Positions 1-10,462 of a stretch of DNA of 64,000 bases are shown here, piece after piece. This stretch comes from Lumbricus rubellus (taxonomy: Eukaryota > Annelida > Clitellata > Crassiclitellata > Lumbricidae): the NCBI GenBank assembly GCA_945859605.1, contig OX243825.1, forward strand, positions 23,551,054 through 23,615,053, written 5' to 3'. Position numbers and translations under genes: made by a program. Within the stretch, counting starts at the first letter, position 1. Every line of letters begins with the position of its first letter. The notes below the pieces were generated by a model. It did no database searches and was not told where the DNA came from. It was given only the letters and a program-made list of their open reading frames with translations.

Positions 1-199
1 GTTATCTTTGTATCAAGGATTTTTCAGTACTACTAAGGAAACAGTGAAAATTTCAGCGTTTTGTGCTGCCATACTAACAAATTTATTCAATTCGCTTTCT
101 TCACATTTTCAAATAGTCACGAGTCCAGAATTGCACATGTGCTACAATCAGAGTCTGTTGATGTTCAACAGTCTTTCGATAACTAACCATAAAGTAGTG

Positions 200-535
200 A
201 AATTTGCAGACATTAAGGGTTATGTCACTGCAAAGTATGATGGCCACTGGTGGGCGGTGGCTTGGCTGTGTTATGCAGACAGTTGCTGAACGCACTGAAG
301 AGGAAATAAACTTTCTGCATCCGCATGGGCCTTCTCCTCCTTTTCATTATCCTCATACAAGTGATGCACTGATTATATCTTGGGTGGATGTGCTGACAGC
401 AGGACTTCAGTCAACGACAAGCACTGAGAGGGCATATACGCTGAGTGCCCATGAGATGCAAGCTGCCACAATAGCCCTGAAAAACAGAATAATTTATATA
501 GCTTGGCCTGAAACTGAGAAGACTGAATTGTGATC
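200..535 (+). pseudogene. relic of a transposon-derived repeated ORF (HPHGP motif)
   Basis: Two overlapping frames together read as the C-terminal part of a protein that, from memory, is repeated many times in invertebrate genomes as an 'uncharacterised' transposon-derived product. One frame gives KYDGHWW up to about 250. The next gives WLGCVMQ, then FLHPHGP at about 320, ISWVDVL at about 380 and YTLSAHEMQAATIAL before a stop at 531-533. The shift of frame near 243-255 and the lack of a start mean it is a broken copy. It lies on the opposite strand to ataxin-3, probably in one of its introns. The family assignment is from memory of the motif and has not been searched. Confidence 0.4.
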
Positions 536-1258
536 TGACAGAGCTCTGAATTGTCTTTTTCATTAAAAATCATATTTTATAACTGTCAACGACCTAATTT
601 GTCATGTGTTCCTTCATTCATCACGCGATTCGCGCCCTTGGGTGACCATTCAAAAAATCATAACAAATAAACTACTGGAAGGCCCAATCTGAAATTTTCA
701 CCAACTCTTTAGAACAGTGAGATCTTTTGAATGGTAAAGAGTTCATAAAATTTTCAGGGTACTAAGTGACCTTGGTCAGGGTTAATAGGTTACAGATGCT
801 CCCATTTTTTAAAAAACTCTAAATAACAATTTCTAGCTACCTTGCCCAAATAGAGCATTCATTCAGCTTTAATTTGGTACCTTACTTTTGTTTCTAGGTG
901 CAATAGGAGCTGAGATACAGCAGTTTAAACCTCGTCCGGTCCGTTGAAATCGGGTCATTTGGGTCGACCTTCAATGACCCATATCTCGGAAACCGGTTGA
1001 CCCAAAAATCTAAAATTTTGGTTTTGAGCGTTTCTCATTGGGTTCTACCATCTTGCCAAATTTCATCAAAATCGGAGATGATGATGCCAATTTTAATTTA
1101 AAATTGTGTTGATTTGACCTGGAATGCCCCATCTGTCTGACTGCTCTTCACACGATTATTGTATTTATACGTCTAAACAATATCATGTCTCAGATTCGCA
1201 TTTCTGCGTGACTAAAGACTATGCACACGTTCAAAAATATTTGCAATAAGAATAATAC
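534..1258. other. ataxin-3 intron, no exon seen
   Basis: This stretch follows ataxin-3 exon 3 in the direction of transcription (minus strand). I looked for the next Josephin exon, which should carry the catalytic His in an HWF-type motif, and did not find it, so it is probably beyond the left edge. The part from about 900 to 1130 has the feel of an old dispersed repeat but has no ends I can define. Confidence 0.4.
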
Positions 1259-1395
1259 CTTGGGTCGTTCTGGGCTCGTCTGCTTACTGCTTCAGAGCTG
1301 GTGAAAGGCACAAGTTCGAGATTCCAAACCTCAAGAGCTTTTTGCAAAACTTGAATAGAGAAGAAGCCACTGTCATCGTAGTTGCAAGATGGCTC
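1259..1395 (-). CDS. ATXN3: ataxin-3 exon 3
   Basis: This exon runs from an acceptor TTTTTGTGCAG to a donor GTATTATT. It encodes EPSCNYDDSGFFSIQVLQKA and then a stretch with VWNLELVPF, equivalent to the human segment around SGFFSIQV and KVWGLELILF. It is 137 bp, starts in phase 0 and leaves two bases for the next exon. In human this segment is split over two exons. Confidence 0.9.
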
Positions 1396-3522
1396 CTGCA
1401 CAAAAACACAACACAATCATTCAACCACCATTTTAAAGAAATGAATAAATTCACGAACCGGCTTTCATTCAAACTTGTCTCATTAAAAATGCAAAAAAAC
1501 TAAAGATTAATAGAGTTCCATAATTAGTCACCTACTCATAGAGTGCTTTGCATCTATAGACAACTTCTGCTGGGAGTAAATTAAGCAAAAGTACTTAAAA
1601 ACTCGCCATAATTTGTCATGTCAAGAGAAGGTTCAGTACCGAATATATATACACAAAAAATTTCATCCGTATAAAAGGCCTCAAATTTGTACACTGGCAC
1701 CTCCTGCACGTTACAACTCTGTCCCTGAAATCCATGTCAGTGACTGGCCTAAAGCCTGCTGATGCCAATTTTTAAAGGTGAACACAATTTTGGATCCAGG
1801 TTTTAACTATGTCAAATCAGAAACAATGTCATGAGGAAGTGTATCACTGCAGCAATATCATCACACAATAATGGCAATAATTTTCGTTTATTCAACAATC
1901 CAGTTGACAGGCTGCAACCAGTTGCAGTTATGCAGTATGAACAAGTTATGCAATTGAAACAATTCACAAGAACGCAAATCACAGAAGACATAAATTTATC
2001 ACAGATTTGCACAGCATGGTCAATGTAAATTTATGACATTTATGATCAGTAATATTGAGAGAGTAACAGAGAAAAATTACAGACAGACAGGAAGAGTCAT
2101 AGAGAAGTGCAGTTGAAAATCATACACTTACCTGCAGAAACTGTTGATACTCGCGTGTGAGTACGCCACGAACAGCCATCTGCTGTCTCTCGTAGTCGTC
2201 GAGACCTTGTGCAATCTCGGCCAGCTCAATCGGGTTGAAGTAGGGTCCCTGCAGCAGGGCATTCAAACAATGCTGCGCACAGAGCAAGCCGATTTGCTGC
2301 AACAGCACAACAACAACAACAGACACAACTGAGCTAAGCTGCTAGTGTATGGTCATCTGCCAAGTGACTGATGTCGGTACTGTTCTTCACTCTACCAGTT
2401 TGATCCCAATGTGAACCTCCTTTGGCTCTGCCTTCTGCTCTCTACAAAATCCATTCAGGCCATTAAACCTGCTCACTCCCCGGTTTCACTAGAGCTGCAT
2501 AATAATCATTTACATTCTATCTCTGTATACCCATAACTCACTGGCTAACAATGTTCTTGGTAAACCTACTCCGTGGTCACATTGGAAACGCGGAACCATT
2601 GGGCTATCGATCGCCGCAGGTCAGGCCACTCTATTCTGCTCCAATCTGTGACCGCCATAATGTTTACTTGCTACCGAGCCGTCGTTTACCTCTACAACCA
2701 CTCATCATCTTTACAAATTTCGAGCTTACTATTATGACTTTGCAGGCGGTTCAATAAAGTACTACTTACTTACTTAGGGTTAAACCGTAGTTTAGGCTGT
2801 TTAATTATTTTCATTATCGATATCCCGTAGTTTAGGCTGTTTAATTAATAAACGCCTAAAATCATGAATATAACGCGCCATAAAACGTGCTATTCCAATT
2901 TCTGAACATTCGCAACCGGAAGTAGCAATATAAACCGAAAACGCGAGAAGATGGAAGCTGGATTGACGAAAAAACGGTACTTTTTTATCCGACAACCAAT
3001 TTCTTACATTCGATGACAAATATTTAGTGACGAAATAGAAGCGGGATTTTACGCATGAGGGTCGGTTAGGGCTCAGGTTAGGCGTCGTGAGGGTCGGTTA
3101 GGGTTAGTTTTAGGGTTAGTGTAGTCATTCTGCTGAAAATGAAGCTGGATTGATGAAAAACGCTTGAGAAGTAGAACCTGGATAAAGGCATTTTATACCT
3201 GAAATGGAAGCTGGATAAAGGCATATTTTTAGTTGAAATGGAAGCTGGATTGAACCTGGCGATCCAGAAATTACTTGTATATCATTTATACACATGCAAA
3301 TAATTTAACAGCCTCACTTTTTGGCCAAATAATTAAACAGCCTAAACTACGGTTTAACCTTATTTAGTAACATTAATCTGGGCCCATCGTAACAAGAAAA
3401 CGAAACCTACGGAGTTTGTTCATCTTGATACTTGTGCTAAACGAGACAAACATAATCCCTCAATGCAAATACTTAAAAACTTAAGAACTTTAAAGTACCT
3501 TTTCGTGGAATATAAATTCCAT
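1259..3522 (-). CDS. ATXN3: ataxin-3, Josephin-domain deubiquitinase (5' half, runs off left edge)
   Basis: Three minus-strand exons (3499-3522, 2132-2296, 1259-1395) join in phase and encode the first 108 residues of an ataxin-3 protein. The start reads MEFIFHEK, then QIGLLCAQHCLN, then DDSGFFSIQV, closely matching the vertebrate Josephin domain. Gln9 (oxyanion hole) and catalytic Cys14 fall at exactly the human positions. The catalytic His and Asn, the ubiquitin-interacting motifs and any polyglutamine tract would lie in exons left of the window and are not seen. The family removes and edits ubiquitin chains in nucleus and cytoplasm and works with p97/VCP. All introns have GT/AG ends. The gene is head to head with BTBD7. 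Confidence 0.93.
1865..1990 (-). repeat. dispersed repeat, copy 1 (GGTTGCAG...TTGTTGAATAAA)
   Basis: Read on the minus strand, the core (GGTTGCAG, CTGTCAAC, GATTGTTGAATAAA, AAATTATT) matches two tandem copies at 12717-12985. The shared length is about 120 bp. The AATAAA near one end would suit the 3' end of a retroposed sequence. It sits in ataxin-3 intron 2. Confidence 0.55.
2132..2296 (-). CDS. ATXN3: ataxin-3 exon 2 with catalytic cysteine
   Basis: This exon of 165 bp (55 codons, phase 0 at both ends) lies between the acceptor TTGCTGTTGCAG and the donor GTAAGTG. It begins QIGLLCAQHCLNALLQ, where the first Cys is residue 14 of the protein, the Josephin nucleophile, and the first Gln is residue 9, which shapes the oxyanion hole. 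The remainder includes YFNPIELAEIAQGLDDYERQ and ends REYQQFLQ, as in other ataxin-3 proteins. Confidence 0.95.
2778..3359. mobile_element. non-autonomous DNA transposon (MITE), about 580 bp
   Basis: The two ends are inverted copies of each other over about 35 bp: GGTTAAACCGTAGTTTAGGC at 2778 and its reverse complement ending at 3359. A second direct copy of the end motif lies at 2825-2848. TTA flanks the right end (3360-3362) and lies one base from the left end (2774-2776), which fits a TTA target duplication. The inside has several copies of a GAAGCTGGAT motif and a TTAGGG-like block at about 3050-3118. There is no coding capacity. It lies in ataxin-3 intron 1. Confidence 0.7.
3499..3522 (-). 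CDS. ATXN3: ataxin-3 exon 1 (start codon)
   Basis: This very short coding exon reads MEFIFHEK on the minus strand and is followed directly by a donor GTACTTTA. It joins in phase 0 to exon 2 to give FHEKQIGLLCAQHC, the same exon break as in vertebrate ATXN3 (FHEKQ...LCAQHC). The ATG is at 3522-3520. The exon is too short to be seen as an open frame and was found from the expected N-terminus. Confidence 0.85.
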
Positions 3523-3604
3523 ATTTTGTCGTATTACGTCAAGCTGTGAAATATTTTTCGAACAACAGGATAACATAAGTTCAGAATTTACTTCAAACAC
3601 CGAA

Positions 3605-3630
3605 AACGATGACGTTGATGGGCGGGCAGC
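3605..3630 (-). promoter_or_regulatory. possible ataxin-3 promoter elements
   Basis: About 90-105 bp upstream of the ataxin-3 ATG (minus strand) are TGACGT (3610-3615), half of a CRE-type site, and GGGCGGG (3620-3626), a GC-box-like motif. This part is locally less AT-rich than its surroundings. There is no evidence of the transcription start itself. Confidence 0.25.
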
Positions 3631-4733
3631 ACAAAAATCGCGATTGTAGCCCAAACATTAAATATTTCTTGTGTGATAGTAAGTATACCATCTTGAAATC
3701 GTAATCTCGAAATAAGTTATATGCATCGCTCAAAACGTCTAGTCACTGGAATCAGTTTATTCACAGGTTTTTAATCAGAGCAGAATCGATAGATAGATGG
3801 TCTAGATTCAACAAATTAGACATACAAAGAAGTTGAACCAGCTGTCAGATATGCGTCGACAGTAGGCTAATGTTGACAGAATGTCGAGGACTTTAGAATC
3901 TTTGTGCCTATAGACTATAGAGCATAGACCAGACTCGATTTTTGGATACCACTCTGGCTAAATTTTGAAGTGCTTATGAAACGCAGTTCGAATCCGCTAT
4001 GGCCCTGGATTTAGCTCCTCCTTCATTCCCCAGGTGGCAGCTAAAGCAAAGACCCAAGGATGGCAAAGACCTTTAAGTTACACTGGCTAAAGTAGCCTAC
4101 ATAGAGCGCGCTTGACATGGCTGTAACTTCGTGATTTGTGTCTTCTGGGATTTAATTTGCGTTCTAGTGAATTGCTTGACTTTAAAAACTTGTACATGAT
4201 TACTATTTAATGATCATACTGCGTTGTTTTAATTTGAAAATAAACGAACTTTTAAGAAAACCAATACTTCAACGTGTTCAATATTGAATTTAGTCGATGA
4301 GCAACCTATATGACGCATACATAACTGTGCTGTCTGTAGAAGTACCAACTCTTAGAAGACCTGTCTGTCAGTGCCAAGGGCGGATACAGGAATTTTCGAA
4401 GGGGGGGGGCCAAAATTTTGGTTCTCAGGCATGGTCGGATACAAAGTTTCCGAGAAGACAAAATGGGAGGGGAACTCAAAGTATGCAGGTGTAATACGAG
4501 CAGCCTATAAGGTCGATTGCGGAGGCGCTTAGCGGCAACAGGTGCATGGGTTTGGGGAGGCATATATCATAATTTCTAATTTTCCACATTGCAATGGCAT
4601 CATTTTAAGCACCTTAGCCAAATTTTAAAACTTTCAACACTTTAATGGTGGCAGTTGAGTGTGTTATCTAAGCAAAAATTGCTCTATTATTCCACTACTA
4701 ACATGAGTGGTTTATAAAGTAATATAGTGCCTA

Positions 4734-4905
4734 TCAGTGGCGGATAAAGAAGGTTGAAATGGGGGGGCAAATGTGGAGGTGGTGGACGAGCGGCCGAAGG
4801 CCACTCGCTGAGGCGCGTAGCGCCGAGAGGGTGAGGGAGAGGGGAGAGGTTTGGGGAGGGGGATGTGCCCCCTCCCCAACCAGAATTTTTTTAATTTCCG
4901 CACTG
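4734..4905. mobile_element. fragment of a G-rich transposon end (CAGTGGCGGAT)
   Basis: CAGTGGCGGATAAAG at 4734 is followed by a run of G and a purine-rich block. Related pieces occur at 4378 (GGGCGGATACAGG, then nine G) and, inverted, at 7525-7556 (eight C, then TGGATCCGCCTCTG). The CAGTGGCGGATC terminus resembles ends of hAT-type non-autonomous elements. No complete pair of ends with a target duplication could be defined. Confidence 0.4.
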
Positions 4906-6235
4906 CAATGGCAGCATTTTAGGCTGCCATCTTAATGAAATTGCTCCCCACTACTTAAATGCTGAGAAACCAAGCAAGAACTACCAAGCCATCAGGATTG
5001 GGAAGTCATTTAGTAATGATGTTGCTACACTAATCATATCAAATAAAATTTATAGATCCCATCAACCTACAAGAATTAATGATCATATAATAAAATAGCA
5101 AGTTACACACATGGCTTTAATACTCAGTAATGCAATGAGGAGATTTAATAACCAATTAAGATTTGTGAGCCAGCAGATTAATAAAGCAAAAGCGATCAAA
5201 GCAGAGGATGTCACATTGAGTGATTGGGAACAATATGCCCACCAAAGGGACAGAGTCCTGCTAAGAGGGGGCCTATTTAGCATGGTATAGAAATAACTTG
5301 ACAGTTAGACTTCAATAAATAAAAAAATAACAATTTCTTATTGAGCCTCCACATTGTAGTGGTACTATTTCAAGATGTCATCTTTGCAAAATCATTTTAA
5401 TGTTTCAGTGATGATAAAACAAGTGGTTTAAGACTAATAAATACAATTATAATTGCAATAATAATTACCTAATGTATCAAGTTCAGTAACTATTTCTGCT
5501 GCTGTATGTGCAGATGGACTATAGTATTATAATGAATAACTGCAGATGGGAGTGTAATTACTAATTAGGCCTAATAAGCTTACTTTGTAGCATTTGAGTC
5601 ACTTTATCCCTGTTGCACCTGATGGTTCTGAATTGTTAAAAATGTTACACAAACCAAGCAAAAACTACCAAACTACCAGAATTGGAAGCCATAGGCTGTT
5701 GTTTACTAACTGTTCATCGAACAAAATGCTGAAATTTGACAGTTTGAAATGTGACAGATAGCTCTGGAAAGAAGTCATATACATTGTAGTTGTACAAAAT
5801 AGCATTATGTACAAAGTTTAACAGTAAAGTTATCTTTAACTGATAAGTTAAAGATATCAGAAAAGTTACCTCTATCTGTCATATAATTTTTTTAATAGTG
5901 AATAATAAAATCGTAATCATGATCATAATAGTAAATAACATCAAGGTATATTATAACATGTTAAACATTACTGCAAACAGCAATTAAAACTATTAGCATT
6001 ATTTTTGTCAAATTTTCTGGATGAAATTTTTTTCATTTGTGTGGAAAATCTTGTACCCTTCCCGGATATGTCTAAATTTTAAAAATAACTGGATATAGGG
6101 CCTACGGACTTGTTATCTGGTATTATTTCAGGGCTTTTTAAAGGAATTTTTATAACTGCACAATTTCCCACAGCCTCCAAGGCCGTAGCCAGGATTTGAT
6201 TTCGGAGGGTGCATGTTTCTTCGGCGGAGAATTTC

Positions 6236-6470
6236 TTACGACTTTTTTTAATCGTCAAAATTTCTGAAAACACCTTTTTAGTCGTAAAACTGTCTGAAGA
6301 CACCTTTGTTTAGTCATCAAAATTTCTGAAGACACCTTATTTTAGTCGTAAACATTTCTGAAGACACCTTTGTTTAGGTGTAAAAAATTTCCGAAAACAC
6401 CTTTTTTGTCGTAAAAATTTCTGAAGACACCTTTTTTAGTCCTTACAATTTCTGAAGACCATTTTTAGGT
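6236..6470. repeat. degenerate tandem repeat, unit about 31-36 bp
   Basis: About seven imperfect units share TTTCTGAAGACACCTT followed by TTTAGTCGTAAA. The units differ in length, so no clean period is kept. Confidence 0.65.
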
Positions 6471-7079
6471 CATCAGAAACGGCTTTCTTAGTATCTTTCG
6501 CCTAATTTCATGTTTTTTTCATTATGTGCTAGTGATTAATAGGCCTATTATATTATTTTTTACATTTTCTATTTCGGATGGTGTTTTCATGGTTTTATTT
6601 CATGTGTTACATCCACGAGTGGGCACACTTTTCTTTCCACTCAGCTGTTCTACTCTAGGCAGAGTCGCAAAATGGGTTTTTGGTTTAGTTAGGCTGGTTT
6701 CAAAGTGCAGTTACAAACTTCAATCACAAAACTTGCAATAGGCCTACAGTAACTATAGGCCTATAGGCTTCTGTAAATGTCTGTTTCACGTGACGTATTA
6801 TTCCAAATCGGAAGACAATGAAGTTTCAAATTGTTTTTTTAACTGCACAAACATGCTTTTACAACTGCACAAATCCATTTAAAACTGCACATTTTGTGTA
6901 TAACTGCACTTTAAAAAGCCCTGTATCATTTCACAATGAGTCTACGTCTGAAACATCGTTAGAACATTAAGTCGGTCTTCTGGGATTGTGTGGAGACGAG
7001 GCTCGGTAGTTACTGAATTTTAATTTTAGGATAGCTTTTAAAAACCTGAGGGATCATTATACCTCGGGTAAAAAAATGA

Positions 7080-7092
7080 TAATAACAATAAA

Positions 7093-7142
<50 letters not shown>

Positions 7143-7299
7143 TAATAATAATAATAAAAAAAATAATAATAATAATAATAATAATAATAACGACAGAACT
7201 TATCGGCCAAGACACTGAGAGGCCAAGGACCTAATGTTTGAAACGATTATTTACTCGTCTGTACATGATTTTGTTAGTTTTTGAAGAAATAAATGTGTT

Positions 7300-7330
<31 letters not shown>

Positions 7331-7376
7331 TAATAATAATAATAATAGCCTAATAATAATAATAATAATAATAATG
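7080..7376. repeat. two AAT/ATT microsatellites
   Basis: Long runs of AAT occur at about 7080-7192 and again at about 7299-7376, interrupted by single changes. The minus-strand open frame through the first (poly-Tyr) is a by-product of the repeat. Confidence 0.95.
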
Positions 7377-7459
7377 TATTTGTGTGAGAGGCTTAGATTT
7401 TAACGACCTTTATATAATAATATTAATTCTCCTGGCCATGACTAAACCCTGCAAAAAAT

Positions 7460-7556
7460 CCTGTGGGCGTCATGGATGGGGGGGCCACGTCCCATGGAGA
7501 TTTGAAATGGGGGGGGGCCATGGCCGGATTGGCCCCCCCCTGGATCCGCCTCTGGT
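7460..7556. repeat. G/C-run inverted fragment ending in GGATCCGCC
   Basis: Two runs of seven and eight G are followed by eight C and TGGATCCGCCTCTG. GGGGGGGGCCATGGCCGG sits opposite GGCCCCCCCC, so the piece can fold on itself. It matches the G-rich ends near 4378 and 4734 in inverted orientation. Confidence 0.45.
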
Positions 7557-7635
7557 CAGTGCTCTGTTTGAATGGGCACTGAGGCGAACAGAGGCGTCGA
7601 TTAGCCTACCATACTTATTTACCTACATTGAAAAT

Positions 7636-7705
7636 TTATACGGAAGTTGGTCGGCCATTTGTTTACCAAAATGGTCGCGCAGATGAATGTGAGAATTGCG
7701 AACAG
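7636..7705 (+). promoter_or_regulatory. candidate promoter and untranslated first exon of BTBD7
   Basis: A short non-repetitive patch has CGGAAGT (ETS-type) at 7641, GGCCATTT and AAAATGGTCGCG (both YY1-like) and then GCGAACAG before GTAATT, a possible donor at 7706. Such a cluster is typical of animal housekeeping starts. The first BTBD7 coding exon has a good acceptor just before 19730, so an upstream untranslated exon must exist, and this is the best candidate I see. Spliced to 19730, an ATG at 7671 would open a 16-codon upstream frame ending at 19743-19745, before the main start. This is inference without transcript evidence. Confidence 0.3.
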
Positions 7706-8327
7706 GTAATTGCTAATTATCGCACTAATTGGTTTACGTCGACAAGCAAGGTTAATTAAGTTATTTCTGTTCCTTGTTTTGTAGTTTTATATGACTTTGA
7801 GCGTTACAATTGCTTTACCGCAATTCATGTCTTAATGGATGCAAGGGGTGGACAGGGCAGGGCTGTTGTGACAGCTGTAGCTGTTATAAATAGATCTACA
7901 AAGCATTTAGACTTTTATCTTTTGCGTTGCACGCCGGGCTAGCCGTAGTTTTTTTTACCTGCATTGTCTGAAATTAAGACCTGATTCCCAAACCATAAAC
8001 AATGGTGCGTGTAACCTTTTGAGGACCACACAGCCGATGTTTCAAGATGATTGTGTGCCTTGCGAATAATCAAAGTGAGCTGCTATAAACTGGAATAGAT
8101 CAGATGACTAATGCTATGCAAATAACTAGCTTTATTATTTTTCTTATTTGCGCAGTTTGGTGTGATAAAGCTGAGTGTGCTCCGCCTGGTTATTTGTAGT
8201 AGTTGAATGCTAATAGCATGATTTTCCCACTTATCGTAGATAGTGTAGTAAATATGATTGAAAAAGTGTGAGGATTGGAGATTTACTTCTCAATGTTACC
8301 ACTAGATTTGTCAATTTTTTTTAGGCT

Positions 8328-8766
8328 GTGACTAGCGGACCTCCAAGCGGCCGTCGAATCTCAAATACTAGCGGACCGCCAAGTCACGTGTAACGGTGTA
8401 ACCTGTCACATGACTGGCGGCCGTCCAATACTGAATACTAGCAAGCCGCCAGGCTTTCTATTTACACCAATCTACAAGAGTTTCTGATGGCTAAACAAAC
8501 CCTAAAACTAACCCTAACCGACCCTCACGACGCCTAACCTGAACCTAACCAACACTCACGAAAAAAATTGGTTGCTTACTCTGTTTCTAGTAATTTTCTA
8601 AGTCATTAAAACAAGAAAACTTTTGTCCGACATAAAACCAACTATCGGTAACTTCCGCCATTGTAACAATATTCAAGAATCAAGACTCGTCATGTGACAG
8701 GTTACACGTGACTGGCGGTCCGCTAGTATTTGAGATTCGACGGCCTCTTGGAGGTCCGCTAGTCAC
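8328..8766. mobile_element. MITE with long inverted ends (GTGACTAGCGGACC)
   Basis: The left end GTGACTAGCGGACCTCCAAG and the inverted right end match over about 80 bp, including CGTCGAATCTCAAATACTAG and the following GCGGACCGCC. The left arm carries an extra copy of GGTGTAAC. Inside are CCCTAA-like runs (about 8500-8562) that match, inverted, a block in the MITE at 2778-3359. No target duplication is clear and there is no coding capacity. Confidence 0.75.
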
Positions 8767-9283
8767 TTCGTTTTTTTTATTATCTGGTAGCAATTGGACA
8801 TGTGTTGTTGTTTAAATGTGTATGCTCTTCAGCTAATTTCTTACCTATTCCTTTAACTACTAACTTGAAATAAACTGTCTAGAAGTTCCTACTTTTGTCT
8901 AAATCCGTTTTGCATGTCATTTCACACATAGCACAAGAGTTGCATCTTTTCCAATAGCAACTCTACAATCTAATAATGTATTGGTCTCACACTGTAAACT
9001 AAACAGCTACAAGGCACCCATTAACATCTTTCAAAACAGGCTAAATCTATTAAATCTGTTCTATGGTAATATCTTCCATAGCACTGCATCTACATAGTCT
9101 GTCTGTATTTTTTGTTGATATTGACCTGATGACCCAATTGGCTGTCATGGGTTGATTGTGCATCAATTTGGACACTAACTGGATGGCATGAATTACCAAT
9201 CGTAATAATTACTCACATTGTTGCAACAGCACATCTATTCAATCAATGGATTCTGTCAAAGCATCTCTTCTCATCTCTGATGA

Positions 9284-9730
9284 TTTGAGTGTTGTATTTG
9301 ATACTGTTGATTGAGTGTTGTATTTGATACTGTTGATTGAGTGTTGTATTTGATACTGTTGATTGAGTGTTGTATTTGATACTTGTTGATTGAGTGTTGT
9401 ATTTGATACTGTTGATTGAGTGTTGTATTTGATACTGTTGATTGAGTGTTGTATTTGATACTGTTGATTGAGTGTTGTATTTGATACTTGTTGATTGAGT
9501 GTTGTATTTGATACTGTTGATTGAGTGTTGTATTTGATACTGTTGATTGAGTGTTGTATTTGATACTGTTGATTGAGTGTTGTATTTGATACTGTTGATT
9601 TGAGTGTTGTATTTGATACTGTTGATTGAGTGTTGTATTTGATACTGTTGATTTGAGTGTTGTATTTGATACTGTTGATTGAGTGTTGTATTTGATACTG
9701 TTGATTTGAGTGTTGTATTTGATACTGTTG
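9284..9730. repeat. 26-bp minisatellite, about 17 copies
   Basis: The unit is TTGATTGAGTGTTGTATTTG followed by ATACTG, almost perfect, with a few units one base longer. Because 26 is not a multiple of three, each strand cycles through all frames; the minus strand stays open for 174 codons by chance. Confidence 0.97.
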
Positions 9731-10462
9731 AACGTGGTGTTTTGTTGTCTCTCTATCGACTCTATCGTATCAGTTGGAGTTTCACATTCTGCCAAATTTC
9801 TCTCGATGCCATCTTATCTTACTGATTGTTCTCTGCATTGAACTTATTGACCTATGATCAATTGATCATTGATCCTGTTGCCTGTCATTCAGTTGTGATT
9901 TAAGGTTTGATTCGTTGATATGGTCTTATTTTTTCTGAATATCCCATATTTTTAAAGTTGCAGACATGCAGTTTAGAAACATACATCTATAGCTCTGTGT
10001 CATTATTTTGCAATGAAATGAGTAACATACAAGTCATCAGGTGATGATTGCTTCTCAGATCTGTTGAGATGCATCTTTAGAATCAGAAATTTTTTAAGGA
10101 ATTTTTTTTAGAGCACATCTAGAGATCTGGTTTGGAATGTTAACAAAAACTAATTTTTCCATATTATTTTTTTATCAAGTCCTATATTTGTGTTTATTAT
10201 GGTGCATGTGTTATTTTGCAGTACACTTGAAATATGTTTAGAATTTGGTGTTACATTCAATGTTTTGATCAATACAAATATAAGAAGAGGAATAACAGGT
10301 CTACACTAGTACCTTTTCAGATCTTTTAGAAAGTCAATGTACTATGCATACATAAATATATACATACAGACAGACACACATAGACACATGCATAAAATCA
10401 CATGACTTTTCAGCCAACTTGTCAGTAGGAAGGTCACAGAGGTTATCATTAAACTCTATTAT

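Larger units (their letters stand above)
3523..7635. other. intergenic region, repeats only
   Basis: This is the space between the divergent ataxin-3 and BTBD7 genes. I found no exon of either gene and no convincing other gene. It holds G-rich fragments with GGCGGAT ends (about 4378, 4734, 7510), a degenerate minisatellite near 6236-6470, long AAT microsatellites after 7080, and AT-rich unclassified sequence between about 4900 and 6100. Confidence 0.5.

Noticed and set aside
1..1258. Further ataxin-3 exons at the left edge
   Set aside because: No HWF-type catalytic His motif or ubiquitin-interacting motif was found on the minus strand.
3050..3120. Interstitial telomere
   Set aside because: TTAGGG-like units are irregular and lie within a MITE that shares the block with another element.
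7010..7210. Poly-Tyr open frame
   Set aside because: It is a by-product of the AAT microsatellite.
9271..9795. 174-codon minus-strand open frame
   Set aside because: It is almost wholly a 26-bp tandem repeat read in rotating frames, with no domain and no splice context.
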